Below, in pieces: positions 33,969-42,646 of a stretch of DNA of 64,000 nt. Within the stretch, counting starts at the first letter, position 1, and every line of letters begins with the position of its first letter. The notes beneath the pieces are model-generated. The model did no database searches, was not told where the DNA came from, and worked only from the letters and a program-made list of their open reading frames with translations. This DNA is from Betaproteobacteria bacterium (GTDB lineage Bacteria > Pseudomonadota > Gammaproteobacteria > Burkholderiales > SG8-39). The translations under genes were made by a program, and so were the position numbers. The stretch spans positions 310,001 to 374,000 of the forward strand of contig JADJPT010000001.1 in assembly GCA_016713125.1 (NCBI GenBank). The letters are read 5' to 3'.

Positions 33969-34652
33969 TCATTGCGTCGCGCCGTCGGGCGCCCCGCTGT
34001 CGGCCGCCAGGCGGCCCTGCTCCAGGCGCAGCACGCGCCGGCCCAGCCGTTCGACCAGAGCGGCGTCGTGCGAGGCGATCAGCACAGTCACGCCGACCTG
34101 CTGGAAGTCCAGGAACAGGGCGACGATGGCAGCGGCCGACTCGGCGTCCAGATTGGCGGTCGGCTCGTCGGCCAGCAGGATGGCCGGCCGGTTGGCCACG
34201 GCGCGTGCGATGGCCACGCGTTGCTGCTCGCCGCCGGAGAGCTGCACCGGGTTGGCCTTCTCGCGCGCCAGCATGCCGACCTTGTCCAGCGCGGCGCGCG
34301 CGCGGCGCGCCGCTTCGCGCGGCGCGTAGCCCGAGAAGGCCAGCGGCAGCATCACGTTGTCGATCACGCTGCGGTCATACAGCAGTTTCTGGTCCTGAAA
34401 AATCAGCCCGAGGTTGCGGCGCAGGTAGGGTAGCGCCGTGCGCTTGATCGCAGAAACGTTCTGCCCGTTGACCAGCACCGAGCCGGCCGAGGGGCGCTCG
34501 ATCGCGGGGATCAGCCGGAACAACGTCGATTTGCCGGCACCGGAATGGCCGGTCAGGAATACCAGTTCGCCATCACCTATCGTGAACGTCACCCCGCGCA
34601 GCGCATCCTGGCCTCCGGGATAGCGCTTGGAGACGCCCGAGAAGCTAATCAA
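33969..34652 (-). CDS. ftsE: cell-division ATP-binding protein FtsE
   Basis: The 227-residue ABC ATPase has Walker A GHSGAGKST, Q-loop FQDQKLL, signature LSGGEQQR, Walker B ILLADEPTAN and H-loop IASHD. The opening MISFSGVSKRYPGG is typical of FtsE. It overlaps the ftsY stop by eight bases, giving the conserved ftsY-ftsE-ftsX order. With FtsX it couples ATP hydrolysis to septal peptidoglycan splitting. Confidence 0.97.
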   Translation of the reverse strand: MISFSGVSKRYPGGQDALRGVTFTIGDGELVFLTGHSGAGKSTLFRLIPAIERPSAGSVLVNGQNVSAIKRTALPYLRRNLGLIFQDQKLLYDRSVIDNVMLPLAFSGYAPREAARRARAALDKVGMLAREKANPVQLSGGEQQRVAIARAVANRPAILLADEPTANLDAESAAAIVALFLDFQQVGVTVLIASHDAALVERLGRRVLRLEQGRLAADSGAPDGATQ

Positions 34653-35607
34653 TGAGCGCCTCGACGAAGTCGCGCGCCACGAACGGCCGCAGGTCGTCTA
34701 TGCCTTCGCCTACGCCTATGAAGCGCAGTGACAGCGGCCGCGCACCGGGGCGCCTGGCGCGCGCCAGCGCGATGGCCGCGACGACACCGCCCCTGGCGGT
34801 GCCGTCCAGCTTGGTGAGCACCAGGCCGGTTACGCCCACCGCCTCGTCGAAGGCCTGTACCTGGCTGAGCGCGTTCTGGCCGGTGTTGGCGTCCAGCACC
34901 AGCAGCACCTCGTGCGGCGCCTCGGGCATCACCTTGGCGATCACGCGCTTGACCTTGCGGATTTCCTCCATGAGGTGCAGCTGGGTGGGCAGCCGACCGG
35001 CCGTGTCCGCCAGCACCACGTCGACGCCGCGCGCCTGCGCCGCACTGACGGCATCGAAGATCACCGCGCCCGGGTCGCCGGATTGCTGCGAGACCACCGT
35101 CACGCCGTTTCGCTCGCCCCATTCGATCAGCTGTTCGCGCGCCGCGGCGCGAAAGGTGTCGCCGGCGGCCAGCAGCACGCTCTTGCCCTGCAGCTGGAAA
35201 TGGCGCGCGAGCTTGCCGATCGAGGTGGTCTTGCCGGAGCCGTTCACCCCGGCCACCATGATCACAAAGGGCTTTGCGCGATCGGCTTTCAGGGGGGTCT
35301 CGAGCGGCGCAACGATGTTGAGCAGTTCTTCCTTCAGCAGAACCTTCAGCGCGGCCGCTTCGGTGACGCCTTCCTTCCTTACGCGCGCTCGCAGCGCGGC
35401 AAGCAGCCGGGTGGTGGCCTCGACGCCGCAGTCGGCCGTCAGCAGGGCGGCTTCGAGTTCCTCGTAGAGCGCCTCGTCGATCCTGCCGCGCTGGAACAGC
35501 CCGGAAAGGCTGCCACCGATCGCTTCGCGTGTGCGTGCGAGGCCTGCCTTGAGGCGCGAGGCCCAGGTGGATTTCTCGTTGGATGATGACTTGGCCAGAC
35601 CGAACAT
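34645..35607 (-). CDS. ftsY: signal recognition particle receptor FtsY
   Basis: FtsY receives SRP-bound ribosomes at the membrane. The 320-residue protein has a short N-terminal region, the N domain (about residues 30-100) and the G domain with GVNGSGKTTSIGKLA, DTFRAAAREQL, DTAGRLPTQ and TKLDGTARGG. The long acidic A domain of the E. coli protein is absent, as in many betaproteobacteria. The divergent rsmD starts about 65 bases away; a TAAAAT on the minus strand in that gap could be its -10. Confidence 0.97.
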   Translation of the reverse strand: MFGLAKSSSNEKSTWASRLKAGLARTREAIGGSLSGLFQRGRIDEALYEELEAALLTADCGVEATTRLLAALRARVRKEGVTEAAALKVLLKEELLNIVAPLETPLKADRAKPFVIMVAGVNGSGKTTSIGKLARHFQLQGKSVLLAAGDTFRAAAREQLIEWGERNGVTVVSQQSGDPGAVIFDAVSAAQARGVDVVLADTAGRLPTQLHLMEEIRKVKRVIAKVMPEAPHEVLLVLDANTGQNALSQVQAFDEAVGVTGLVLTKLDGTARGGVVAAIALARARRPGARPLSLRFIGVGEGIDDLRPFVARDFVEALID

Positions 35608-35673
35608 GGGCGCCTGCGGCGGGGAAAGCCGCTAAGATCGGAGTTGCATTTTAGCAAACGAGAGCGGCCTCAC

Positions 35674-36274
35674 TTGCCTTCCGTCAATGATCAGCGAAGT
35701 TCCGGCCGTGTGCGCATCATAGGCGGGCAATGGAGAAAAAGCGTGCTGCGTTTTCCCGCCCGCCCGGATCTGCGACCCACCCCCGACCGTGTCCGCGAAA
35801 CCCTGTTCAACTGGCTGGGCCAGGATCTGGGCGGCATGGCCTGCCTGGATCTGTACGCGGGCAGCGGCGCGCTGGGCTTCGAGGCCGCCTCGCGCGGCGC
35901 GGCGCGCGTGGTTCTGGTCGAGGCCGACCGCGGCGCGGTTCAGGCGTTGCGCGAGAACGCCGAACGGCTGAATGCCGGCATGCTGGAGATCGTCGCGGGC
36001 GACGCGCTGGCCCTGGCTGGGGCGCGCCGAGCGTGCGAACGAGCGCTTCGACGTGGTTTTCCTCGACCCCCCCTTCAGGCAGAATGCCCATCCCGACCTG
36101 CTGGCGCGGCTGCCGCGCGTGCTAAAACCGGGCGCGCGCGTGCACGTGGAGGCGCCGGCGCCGGTGGAGGCCGCGGACGCCTGGCGAGAACTCAAGCGCG
36201 CGCGCGCCGGACAGGTCAGCCATCAACTGCTGGAGTGGCGCGCTGATCGGAGCGGTCTACCCGGGGACGTTTGA
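35674..36274 (+). CDS. rsmD: 16S rRNA (guanine(966)-N2)-methyltransferase RsmD (one frameshift)
   Basis: RsmD methylates G966 of 16S rRNA. Conserved parts are GRVRIIGGQWR, RPTPDRVRETLFNWLG, LDLYAGSGALGFEAASRGA (SAM site) and the catalytic FDVVFLDPPF. The frame breaks at a G4 run (36019-36022) that should be G3; both sides match the family. The TTG at 35674 is preferred over the TTG at 35644 because GAGAGCGG precedes it. The 3' end runs into coaD, and the true stop was probably lost with a small deletion near 36243. Confidence 0.88.
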
Positions 36275-36734
36275 TCCCCTGACGCGCGGACACGAGGACC
36301 TCGTGCGCCGTGCGGCCATGCTGTTCGGCACGGTGATCGTCGGCGTGGCCGACAGTCGCGCCAAGCGGCCGTTCTTCACCATGACCGAACGCGTGGACAT
36401 CGCGCGCGAAGTGCTCAAGGACCTGCCCAACGTCAAGGTGGTGGGCTTTTCCGGCCTCCTGATCAATTTCATCCACGAGCATCACGCCCGCGTGATCCTG
36501 CGCGGCCTGCGCGCGGTGTCGGATTTCGAGTACGAATTCCAGCTCGCCGGCATGAACCGCAACCTCTACCCCGACGTCGAGACGGTGTTCCTGACGCCTT
36601 CGGAACAGCACATGTTCATCTCGGCCACCCTGGTGCGAGAGATCGCCACGCTGGGCGGGGATGTCTCCAAGTTCGTGCATCCTCTGGTGCGCGACAAGCT
36701 GCGCGAGAAGGTGCTGGCCCTGGGCGGTTCCTAG
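36243..36734 (+). CDS. coaD: phosphopantetheine adenylyltransferase CoaD
   Basis: CoaD makes dephospho-CoA from 4'-phosphopantetheine and ATP. The nucleotide site YPGTFDPLTRGHEDLVRRA (T-X-G-H type), the substrate Lys region SRAKRPFFTMTER, RGLRAVSDFEYEFQ and the PSEQHMFISATLVRE segment are intact. The sequence begins IGAVYPG with no ATG; CTG at 36243 is the only start at the right place, giving 163 residues. The family starts M-I/K-x-AVYPG, so an ATG was probably lost at the rsmD junction. Confidence 0.93.
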   Translation: MIGAVYPGTFDPLTRGHEDLVRRAAMLFGTVIVGVADSRAKRPFFTMTERVDIAREVLKDLPNVKVVGFSGLLINFIHEHHARVILRGLRAVSDFEYEFQLAGMNRNLYPDVETVFLTPSEQHMFISATLVREIATLGGDVSKFVHPLVRDKLREKVLALGGS

Positions 36735-36751
36735 GCGCCGCGCCGGCCGCC

Positions 36752-37561
36752 CTATTTCTGGCAGCCCACGCAGTAGAAAGTCGAGCGCTGACCCATTACG
36801 GCGCGGCGTATGGTGCCGTCGCAGCGCCTGCAGCGCTCGCCCTCGCGGTCGTAGGCCCAGTAGTTCTGCTGGAAGTAGCCCGAACTGCCGTCACTGCCGA
36901 CGAAGTCGCGCAAGGTGGAGCCACCCGCGCGTATTGCCGCCTCAAGCGTCTTTTTCACCGCGTCGACCAGCAGGCGGCAGCGCGCGAGCGAGAGCTTCGA
37001 GGCACGTGTGCGCGGGTGGATGGCGGCCAGGAACAGGCTTTCGCTCGCGTAGATGTTGCCTACGCCCACCACCTTGCTGGCGTCCATCAGGAAGGGCTTG
37101 ATCGCGATGCGGTGACCGCGCGTGAGGGCATGCAGGTGTTCCGCGGTAAAAGCCGCCGAAAGCGGTTCCACGCCCAGCCTGGCGAGCAGCGCATGCGTTT
37201 CGGGCGGTGCCTGGGTCCACAGCACGGCGCCGAAGCGGCGTGGGTCGCGCAGGCGCAGCAGCGTGTCGCCGAACACCAGGTCGAAATGATCGTGCTTTCC
37301 GGGCGGGGTATCAGCGGCCAGGATGCGCAGGCTGCCCGACATGCCCAGGTGCAGGATCAGATGGCCGTCGCCGCAGTCGAGCAGGAGGTACTTGGCGCGT
37401 CGGGACACGGCGCGCACCGTACGCCCTGCAAGCCTGCCGACAGCCGCGGTTACGGGCCAGCGCAGCCGCGGATTGCGCACGCGCACGGCCGTGATGCGCC
37501 TGCCCAGCAGATGGGGGGCGATGCCGCGGCGCGTGGTCTCTACTTCCGGGAGTTCGGGCAT
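36752..37561 (-). CDS. mutM: formamidopyrimidine-DNA glycosylase
   Basis: MutM (Fpg) removes 8-oxoguanine and ring-opened purines. The 269-residue protein has the catalytic Pro-Glu at its start (MPELPEVETTRRGI), the beta-elimination Lys (SRRAKYLLLD), the H2TH region KVVGVGNIYASESLF and the zinc finger CRRCDGTIRR...CVGCQK. The start is unambiguous. The divergent TPR gene begins only 19 bases away, which leaves no room for promoters. Confidence 0.97.
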   Translation of the reverse strand: MPELPEVETTRRGIAPHLLGRRITAVRVRNPRLRWPVTAAVGRLAGRTVRAVSRRAKYLLLDCGDGHLILHLGMSGSLRILAADTPPGKHDHFDLVFGDTLLRLRDPRRFGAVLWTQAPPETHALLARLGVEPLSAAFTAEHLHALTRGHRIAIKPFLMDASKVVGVGNIYASESLFLAAIHPRTRASKLSLARCRLLVDAVKKTLEAAIRAGGSTLRDFVGSDGSSGYFQQNYWAYDREGERCRRCDGTIRRAVMGQRSTFYCVGCQK

Positions 37562-37579
37562 GGGCTGCTCAGTCCGCCG

Positions 37580-39199
37580 GTGGCTGGCAAGCCGGTAGAG
37601 CGCAACCTTCCCAGCCTGACGCTCACCGAGCCGATCCTCTACGAACTGCTGATCGCCGAGATCGCCGCGCAGCGCGGCAGCGTCGGACTGGCCGCGCAGG
37701 CCTACGCGGATCTGGCGCGAAAGACCCGCGATCCGCGCATTGCGCGTCGCGCGACCGAGCTCGCCGGCTTTGCGCGCCTGCCCAACCTCGCGCTCGAATC
37801 GGCCAAGGTCTGGAATGAAACCGAACCGGCATCGATCCAGGCGCTGCAGACCGTCACCGGGCTGCTGATAGGCGCGCGTCGCGTGGCCGAGGCCGAGCCC
37901 TACCTGGACAAGCTGCTGCGCGCCAGCAGCACCTCGCTGGCCGACGGCTTCCTGCAGTTGAATCGCGTGCTGGCCTCGAACAGCGACCGCGCCGCCAATC
38001 TCGAGGTGGTGCGCAAGCTCGCCGCGCGGCATGTCGAGTTGCCGCAGGCGCGCTTCGCTGTCGCGCAGGCGGCCGCGGTGGCTGGGGATGAGTCATTGGC
38101 TCTGGCAGAGATTCGCAAGGCCGCCGAGCTCAAGCCGGACTGGGAGGCGCCGGCGCTGTTCGAGGCGCAGGTTCTCCAGCGCAGATCGCCGGCCGAGGCG
38201 CAGGCGCGCCTGGCCGGATTCCTCGACAAGTATCCGCAGGCGCGTGACGTGCGCCTGAGTTACGCACGGCTGTTGCTGCTCGACAGGAAACCGGTCGAAT
38301 CGCGCGCGCAACTGCAGACCCTGGTCTCCGCCCATCCGGGGAGCGCCGATGTCCACTATTCCGCCGGGCTGCTCGCGGCACAGGCCAAGGACTACGACGC
38401 GGCCGAAGGCTGGATGAAGCGCGCACTCGAGCTGGGCATGCGCGAGCCGAACGGCGTGCGTTACACGCTTGGCCAGATCGCGGAGGAGCGCAAAGACACG
38501 CAGGGCGCCCTGCAATGGTATGGACAGGTGCAGAGCGGCGACCAGTACCTGCCGGCGCGCATGCGTTACGCGAACATCCTCGCCAAACAGGGCAAGCTCG
38601 AAGAGGCGCGCTCCTTCCTGCGCGCCAGCAATGCCGGCGGCCAGCAGCAGGTGCAGCTGCTGATCGGCGAGGCGCAGTTGCTGCGCGAGGCCAACCTGCA
38701 TGCCGAGGCGTTCAAGCTGCTCGGCCAGGCGCTGGAGGAGCAACCCGACCAGCCTGAACTGCTGTACGACCATGCGCTGACCGCCGAGAAGCTCGACCGT
38801 TTCGACATCCTCGAGGCGAACCTGCAGAAGCTGATCAAGGCGCGGCCCGATCACGCCCACGCGCACAATGCGCTGGGCTATTCGCTGGCCGATCGCAACC
38901 TCAGGCTGGACGAGGCCAAGAAGCTGATCGAGCGTGCGCTCGAGCTCTCTCCAGACGATTCGTTCATTGTCGACAGTCTGGGCTGGGTGTATTTCCGCAT
39001 GGGCGACAACGCCAAGGCGCTCGAATACCTGCGTCGCGCCTACGAGGCGCGGCCCGATGGAGAGATAGGCGCGCACCTGGGCGAGGTGCTCTGGGCGGCC
39101 GGCGAGCGCGCCGAAGCCGAGCGCGTCTGGCAGGAGGCGCTGAAGAATCATCCCGAGAACGAAACGCTGCAGAAAACCATCAAGCGCCTTAAGCCGTGA
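37580..39199 (+). CDS. TPR-repeat protein (probable truncated N-terminus)
   Basis: The 539-residue reading from the GTG at 37580 is almost entirely tetratricopeptide repeats, for example AAQAYADLARKTRDPRIARR, AEGWMKRALELG, LGYSLADRNLRLDEAKKLIE and WVYFRMGDNAKALEYLRRAYE. The family usually carries a signal peptide before LTLTEPILYELLIAEIA; none is present, and the upstream frame is antisense mutM. It overlaps lolB by GTGA. Such proteins upstream of lolB are thought to be periplasmic scaffolds; partners are unknown. Confidence 0.85.
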   Translation: MAGKPVERNLPSLTLTEPILYELLIAEIAAQRGSVGLAAQAYADLARKTRDPRIARRATELAGFARLPNLALESAKVWNETEPASIQALQTVTGLLIGARRVAEAEPYLDKLLRASSTSLADGFLQLNRVLASNSDRAANLEVVRKLAARHVELPQARFAVAQAAAVAGDESLALAEIRKAAELKPDWEAPALFEAQVLQRRSPAEAQARLAGFLDKYPQARDVRLSYARLLLLDRKPVESRAQLQTLVSAHPGSADVHYSAGLLAAQAKDYDAAEGWMKRALELGMREPNGVRYTLGQIAEERKDTQGALQWYGQVQSGDQYLPARMRYANILAKQGKLEEARSFLRASNAGGQQQVQLLIGEAQLLREANLHAEAFKLLGQALEEQPDQPELLYDHALTAEKLDRFDILEANLQKLIKARPDHAHAHNALGYSLADRNLRLDEAKKLIERALELSPDDSFIVDSLGWVYFRMGDNAKALEYLRRAYEARPDGEIGAHLGEVLWAAGERAEAERVWQEALKNHPENETLQKTIKRLKP

Positions 39200-39744
39200 T
39201 TCGCCGTAGCGCTGCCGCGCTGCTCGCCATTCTGGCCCTGACCGCCTGTGCGGAGTTGCAGCGCCTGATGCCGGCCGAGCAGCTCGAGTTCGAACTCGCT
39301 GGGCGCATCGCGGCCCGTTACCGGGACGAGGCCGCCACCGGCAATATCGCCTGGCGGCATGCCGCGCAGGACGACGAAATGTTGATCACTTCTCCGGTGG
39401 GCTCGACCATCGCTCGACTGGTGCGCGATCAGGACGGCGTGGTCCTCGCCGCGGCAGATGGCGTCGAGCACCGGGCCGCCGACGCCGAAGCCCTGACCGA
39501 ACGCATCCTGGGCTTTCGGCTGCCCCTCAACGGCCTGGCTGACTGGGTGCGCGGACGCGCGGCCGCCGGGGAGCCGGCGGTGCAGAGGCGCGACGCGGCC
39601 GGACGCCTGCAGACTCTGGAGCAGGGGGGCTGGACCATCGAGTACCAGGCATGGCGCGAGGACGGCCTGCCGGTGCGACTGCGACTGGTCTATCCGGGCA
39701 TCGAACTGCGCCTCGCCATCCACGAGTGGAAAGCGGTGCGATGA
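39196..39744 (+). CDS. lolB: outer-membrane lipoprotein LolB
   Basis: LolB accepts lipoproteins from LolA and inserts them into the outer membrane. The 182-residue precursor starts at GTG and has the lipobox LALTAC (Cys at about residue 18). Conserved family parts are FELAGRIAARY, GNIAWRHA, LGFRLPLNGLADWVRG and the C-terminal LRLVYPGIELRLAIHEW. The gene overlaps the TPR gene upstream and ispE downstream (ATGA), so the three are coupled. Confidence 0.92.
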   Translation: MIRRSAAALLAILALTACAELQRLMPAEQLEFELAGRIAARYRDEAATGNIAWRHAAQDDEMLITSPVGSTIARLVRDQDGVVLAAADGVEHRAADAEALTERILGFRLPLNGLADWVRGRAAAGEPAVQRRDAAGRLQTLEQGGWTIEYQAWREDGLPVRLRLVYPGIELRLAIHEWKAVR

Positions 39745-40637
39745 GCGTTGTCGCGTCCGTGCCGGAGGCCATGCGCTGGTACCCCGCCCCGGCCAAGCTC
39801 AACCTGTTCCTGCACGTGCTTGGCCGGCGTGCCGATGGATATCACCTGCTGCAGACGGTATTCCGTCTGGTCGACCTGCTCGATGAAGTCGGAATCGCGG
39901 TGCGCGACAATGGGGAGATCCGCCGGCTGGATGCCACCCCCGGGGTCTCGATGGCCGAAGACCTGTGCCTGCGTGCGGCGCGGCTGCTGCGTGAGCATGC
40001 GCTGGCGCAGGGTCGGGCCGGGGCGGCCGCGCTGGGGGCCGACCTGTGCCTGCGCAAGCGCATCCCCATAGGCGGGGGACTGGGCGGCGGCTCCTCGGAT
40101 GCCGCAACCGTGCTGCTGGTACTGAACCGGCTTTGGGGGCTGGGTCTGGGGCGGGAGGCCCTGATGGCCCTGGGCCTGCAATTGGGGGCCGATGTGCCGG
40201 TCTTCGTGCTGGGCAGCAATGCCCTGGGAGAAGGGGTGGGCGAGCGCTTGACGCCGCTTGCGCTGGATCCAGCCTGGTACCTTATTCTGATTCCGCAAGT
40301 CTCGGTATCGACAAAGGAAATCTTCTCGTCACCCGCGTTGACACGGGATACGAAACCGCTCAAAATGCTGCCCTTTTTGCCGCTTCTGGGCCGCAACGAC
40401 CTGCAGTCGGTCGCAACGGGCCTTTACCCGCAGATCGGCGAGCACCTGGATTGGCTGTTGCAGTGCGGAAATGCCCGCCTCGTACGCATGACAGGTTCCG
40501 GCGCATGCGTGTTCGCAGAGTTCGCAACGGAAGCGGAGGCGCGAGCCGCCGCGGCGCTGCTTCCCGCGCACATGCGGGGTGTGGTGGCCCGGGGGCTCGA
40601 GCGGCATCCGCTGCTGGATCCGGAAGTGCAGGGCTGA
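39741..40637 (+). CDS. ispE: 4-diphosphocytidyl-2-C-methyl-D-erythritol kinase
   Basis: IspE is the GHMP kinase of the MEP isoprenoid pathway. The 298-residue protein has the N-terminal PAPAKLNLFLHVLGRRADGYH, the ATP loop PIGGGLGGGSSDAATVLL, DVPVFVLGSNALGEG and the C-terminal MTGSGACVFAEF. It overlaps lolB by four bases, and a tRNA-Gln gene follows 15 bases later, the usual betaproteobacterial order lolB-ispE-tRNA-Gln-prs. Confidence 0.97.
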   Translation: MSVVASVPEAMRWYPAPAKLNLFLHVLGRRADGYHLLQTVFRLVDLLDEVGIAVRDNGEIRRLDATPGVSMAEDLCLRAARLLREHALAQGRAGAAALGADLCLRKRIPIGGGLGGGSSDAATVLLVLNRLWGLGLGREALMALGLQLGADVPVFVLGSNALGEGVGERLTPLALDPAWYLILIPQVSVSTKEIFSSPALTRDTKPLKMLPFLPLLGRNDLQSVATGLYPQIGEHLDWLLQCGNARLVRMTGSGACVFAEFATEAEARAAAALLPAHMRGVVARGLERHPLLDPEVQG

Positions 40638-40652
40638 AGAGTTACGAGTTTT

Positions 40653-40729
40653 TGGGGAGTCGCCAAGCTGGTTAAGGCACCGGATTTTGATTCCGGCATG
40701 CGAAGGTTCGAATCCTTCCTCCCCAGCCA
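40653..40729 (+). tRNA. tRNA-Gln (anticodon TTG)
   Basis: The cloverleaf is complete: acceptor TGGGGAG with CTCCCCA, D-loop AAGCTGGTTAAGG, anticodon stem CCGGA/TCCGG around loop TTTTGAT (anticodon TTG at 40687-40689), and T-arm AGGTTCGAATCCTT. The CCA end is encoded (40727-40729). Confidence 0.97.
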
Positions 40730-40821
40730 GACATGTATCCGGCCGCCGCAGAATTGCGGCGGCCAGGTCTCTGAGCAGTAGCGGGCGCAGGTTGCAGGCG
40801 CCGCCGCAGAGGGCGAGTTGA

Positions 40822-41793
40822 ATGGCAAATCTGGCACCCACGCGTGCGCTTGACCGCCTGATGGTGTTCACCGGCAACGCCAACCCGCGCCTGGCGCAGG
40901 ATGTGGTCAAGCACCTGAACATTGGCCTGGGTCGCGCGGTCGTCGGCCGGTTCTCGGACGGCGAGGTGATGGTCGAACTGCTCGAGAACGTGCGCGGCAA
41001 GGACGTCTTCGTCCTGCAGTCGACCTGCCAGCCGACCAACGACAGCCTGATGGAACTGATGGTGATGGTCGACGCGCTCAAGCGTTCCTCGGCCGCACGG
41101 GTGACCGCAGCCATTCCGTACTTCGGCTATTCGCGCCAGGATCGCCGTCCGCGTTCGGCGCGCGTGGCGATCAGCGCCAAGGTGGTGGCCAACATGCTGG
41201 CTGCGGTGGGCGTGGCGCGCGTGCTGACCATGGATCTGCACGCCGACCAGATTCAGGGATTCTTCGATATCCCGGTGGACAACATTTACGCCGCGCCGGT
41301 GCTGCTGGGCGACGTATGGAAGCAGCGTTACGAGGACGTGGTCGTGGTGTCGCCGGACGTGGGCGGGGTGGTGCGGGCGCGGGCGCTGGCCAAGCGCCTG
41401 GAGTCTGACCTCGCGATCATCGACAAGCGCCGCCCCAAGGCCAACGTGTCGGAGGTGATGAACATCATCGGCGAGGTCGAGGGGCGCACCTGCGTGATCA
41501 TGGACGACATGGTCGACACGGCCGGAACGCTGTGCAAGGCCGCGCAGGTGCTGAAGGAGCAGGGCGCGAAGAAGGTGGTGGCGTACTGCACCCATCCGGT
41601 GCTGTCGGGCGGGGCCGTGGAGCGCATCGCGGCTTCGGAGATCGACGAGCTGGTGGTGACGGACACGATCCCGCTGCGCGACGATGCGCGCGCGGTCGGC
41701 AAGATACGGCAGTTGTCGGTGGCGGGCCTGCTCGCCGAGACGATCCTGCGCATATTCAACGAGGATTCGGTGAGTTCGCTGTTCATAGAGTGA
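40822..41793 (+). CDS. prs: ribose-phosphate pyrophosphokinase
   Basis: Prs makes PRPP from ribose 5-phosphate and ATP. The 323-residue protein has the ATP-binding FSDGEVMVEL, QSTCQPTNDSLMEL, the metal/ATP segment YFGYSRQDRRPRSA, DLHADQIQGFF and the PRPP loop CVIMDDMVDTAGTLCKAA. It follows the tRNA-Gln gene by 92 bases and precedes rplY, a conserved pairing. Confidence 0.98.
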   Translation: MANLAPTRALDRLMVFTGNANPRLAQDVVKHLNIGLGRAVVGRFSDGEVMVELLENVRGKDVFVLQSTCQPTNDSLMELMVMVDALKRSSAARVTAAIPYFGYSRQDRRPRSARVAISAKVVANMLAAVGVARVLTMDLHADQIQGFFDIPVDNIYAAPVLLGDVWKQRYEDVVVVSPDVGGVVRARALAKRLESDLAIIDKRRPKANVSEVMNIIGEVEGRTCVIMDDMVDTAGTLCKAAQVLKEQGAKKVVAYCTHPVLSGGAVERIAASEIDELVVTDTIPLRDDARAVGKIRQLSVAGLLAETILRIFNEDSVSSLFIE

Positions 41794-41865
41794 GCGGCGG
41801 GTGAAACGGAAGGGTTTTTGCAACGCGTGAGCCTGGTCGCGGGCCGCGCAAACTTTGGAGCAGTC

Positions 41866-42549
41866 ATGAAGATCGAAATCAGCGCGAACAAGCGCGAGTT
41901 GCAGGGAACGGGTGCGAGCCGCCGCCTGCGCAATGCCGGGAAGGTCCCCGGCATCGTGTACGGTGGAGACGCAGAACCCCAGACTATCGAGCTCAACCAC
42001 AAGGAGCTCGCGCAGAACCTGTCGCGCGAGGCATTCCACGCGTCAATCCTGACGCTGGACATCGACGGCAAGAAGGAAGCCGTGCTGCTGCGCGCTTTCA
42101 ACATGCACCCGTACAAGCTGCAGGTTCAGCACATCGACTTCCAGCGCGTGTCGAAGGACAAGAAGATCCACATGAAGGTGCCGCTGCACTTCGTCGGCGC
42201 CGAGCACGCCGATGCGGTCAAGTTCCAGGGCGCCATCGTCAGCCACGTGATGAACGACCTGGAGATCTCCTGCCTGCCGGACGATCTGCCTTCGTACATC
42301 GAGGTCGACATGTCCAAGGCGGCGATCGGCCAGTCCGTGCACGTCAAGGATCTGACCCTGCCCAAGGGCGTGGAGGCCGTGCTGCATCGCGCCGACAACC
42401 CGGTGGTCGCCACGGTGACCCTGCCGGCCGCAGCGGTCGAGGAAGAGACCGCCGCCGCGCCTTCGGCCGCCGACGTGCCTGCCAGCAAGCAGGCCGAGCC
42501 GGCCAAGGACGACAAGGCTGCCGACAAGGGCGGCGACAAGAAGAAGTGA
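41866..42549 (+). CDS. rplY: 50S ribosomal protein L25/general stress protein Ctc
   Basis: This long (227-residue) form has an N-terminal 5S-rRNA-binding L25 domain (ELQGTGASRRLRNAGKVPGIVYGG, seen as GASRRLRNAGKVPGIVYG) and a C-terminal TL5/Ctc domain ending near VATVTLP. A Lys/Ala-rich tail follows (PAKDDKAADKGGDKKK). The ATG at 41866 follows TGGAG. The longer in-frame start at 41818 adds an unrelated leader. A terminator follows. Confidence 0.96.
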   Translation: MKIEISANKRELQGTGASRRLRNAGKVPGIVYGGDAEPQTIELNHKELAQNLSREAFHASILTLDIDGKKEAVLLRAFNMHPYKLQVQHIDFQRVSKDKKIHMKVPLHFVGAEHADAVKFQGAIVSHVMNDLEISCLPDDLPSYIEVDMSKAAIGQSVHVKDLTLPKGVEAVLHRADNPVVATVTLPAAAVEEETAAAPSAADVPASKQAEPAKDDKAADKGGDKKK

Positions 42550-42612
42550 CGAGGAGAGGGGGAGCGGATCGCTTCCCCTCGGCTCCCCGCACTCCGGGGC
42601 TTAATCTCTCAG

Positions 42613-42645
42613 AGGCGGCGCGCCATCCAGCGTGGCCGCCTTTTT
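42613..42645 (+). terminator. intrinsic terminator of rplY, overlapping the pth start region
   Basis: AGGCGGC (42613-42619) pairs with GCCGCCT (42635-42641), the loop holds a smaller GCG/CGT stem, and T5 follows. It ends one base before the pth ATG, so pth transcription must either read through it or start inside it. Confidence 0.75.
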
Positions 42646-42646
42646 C

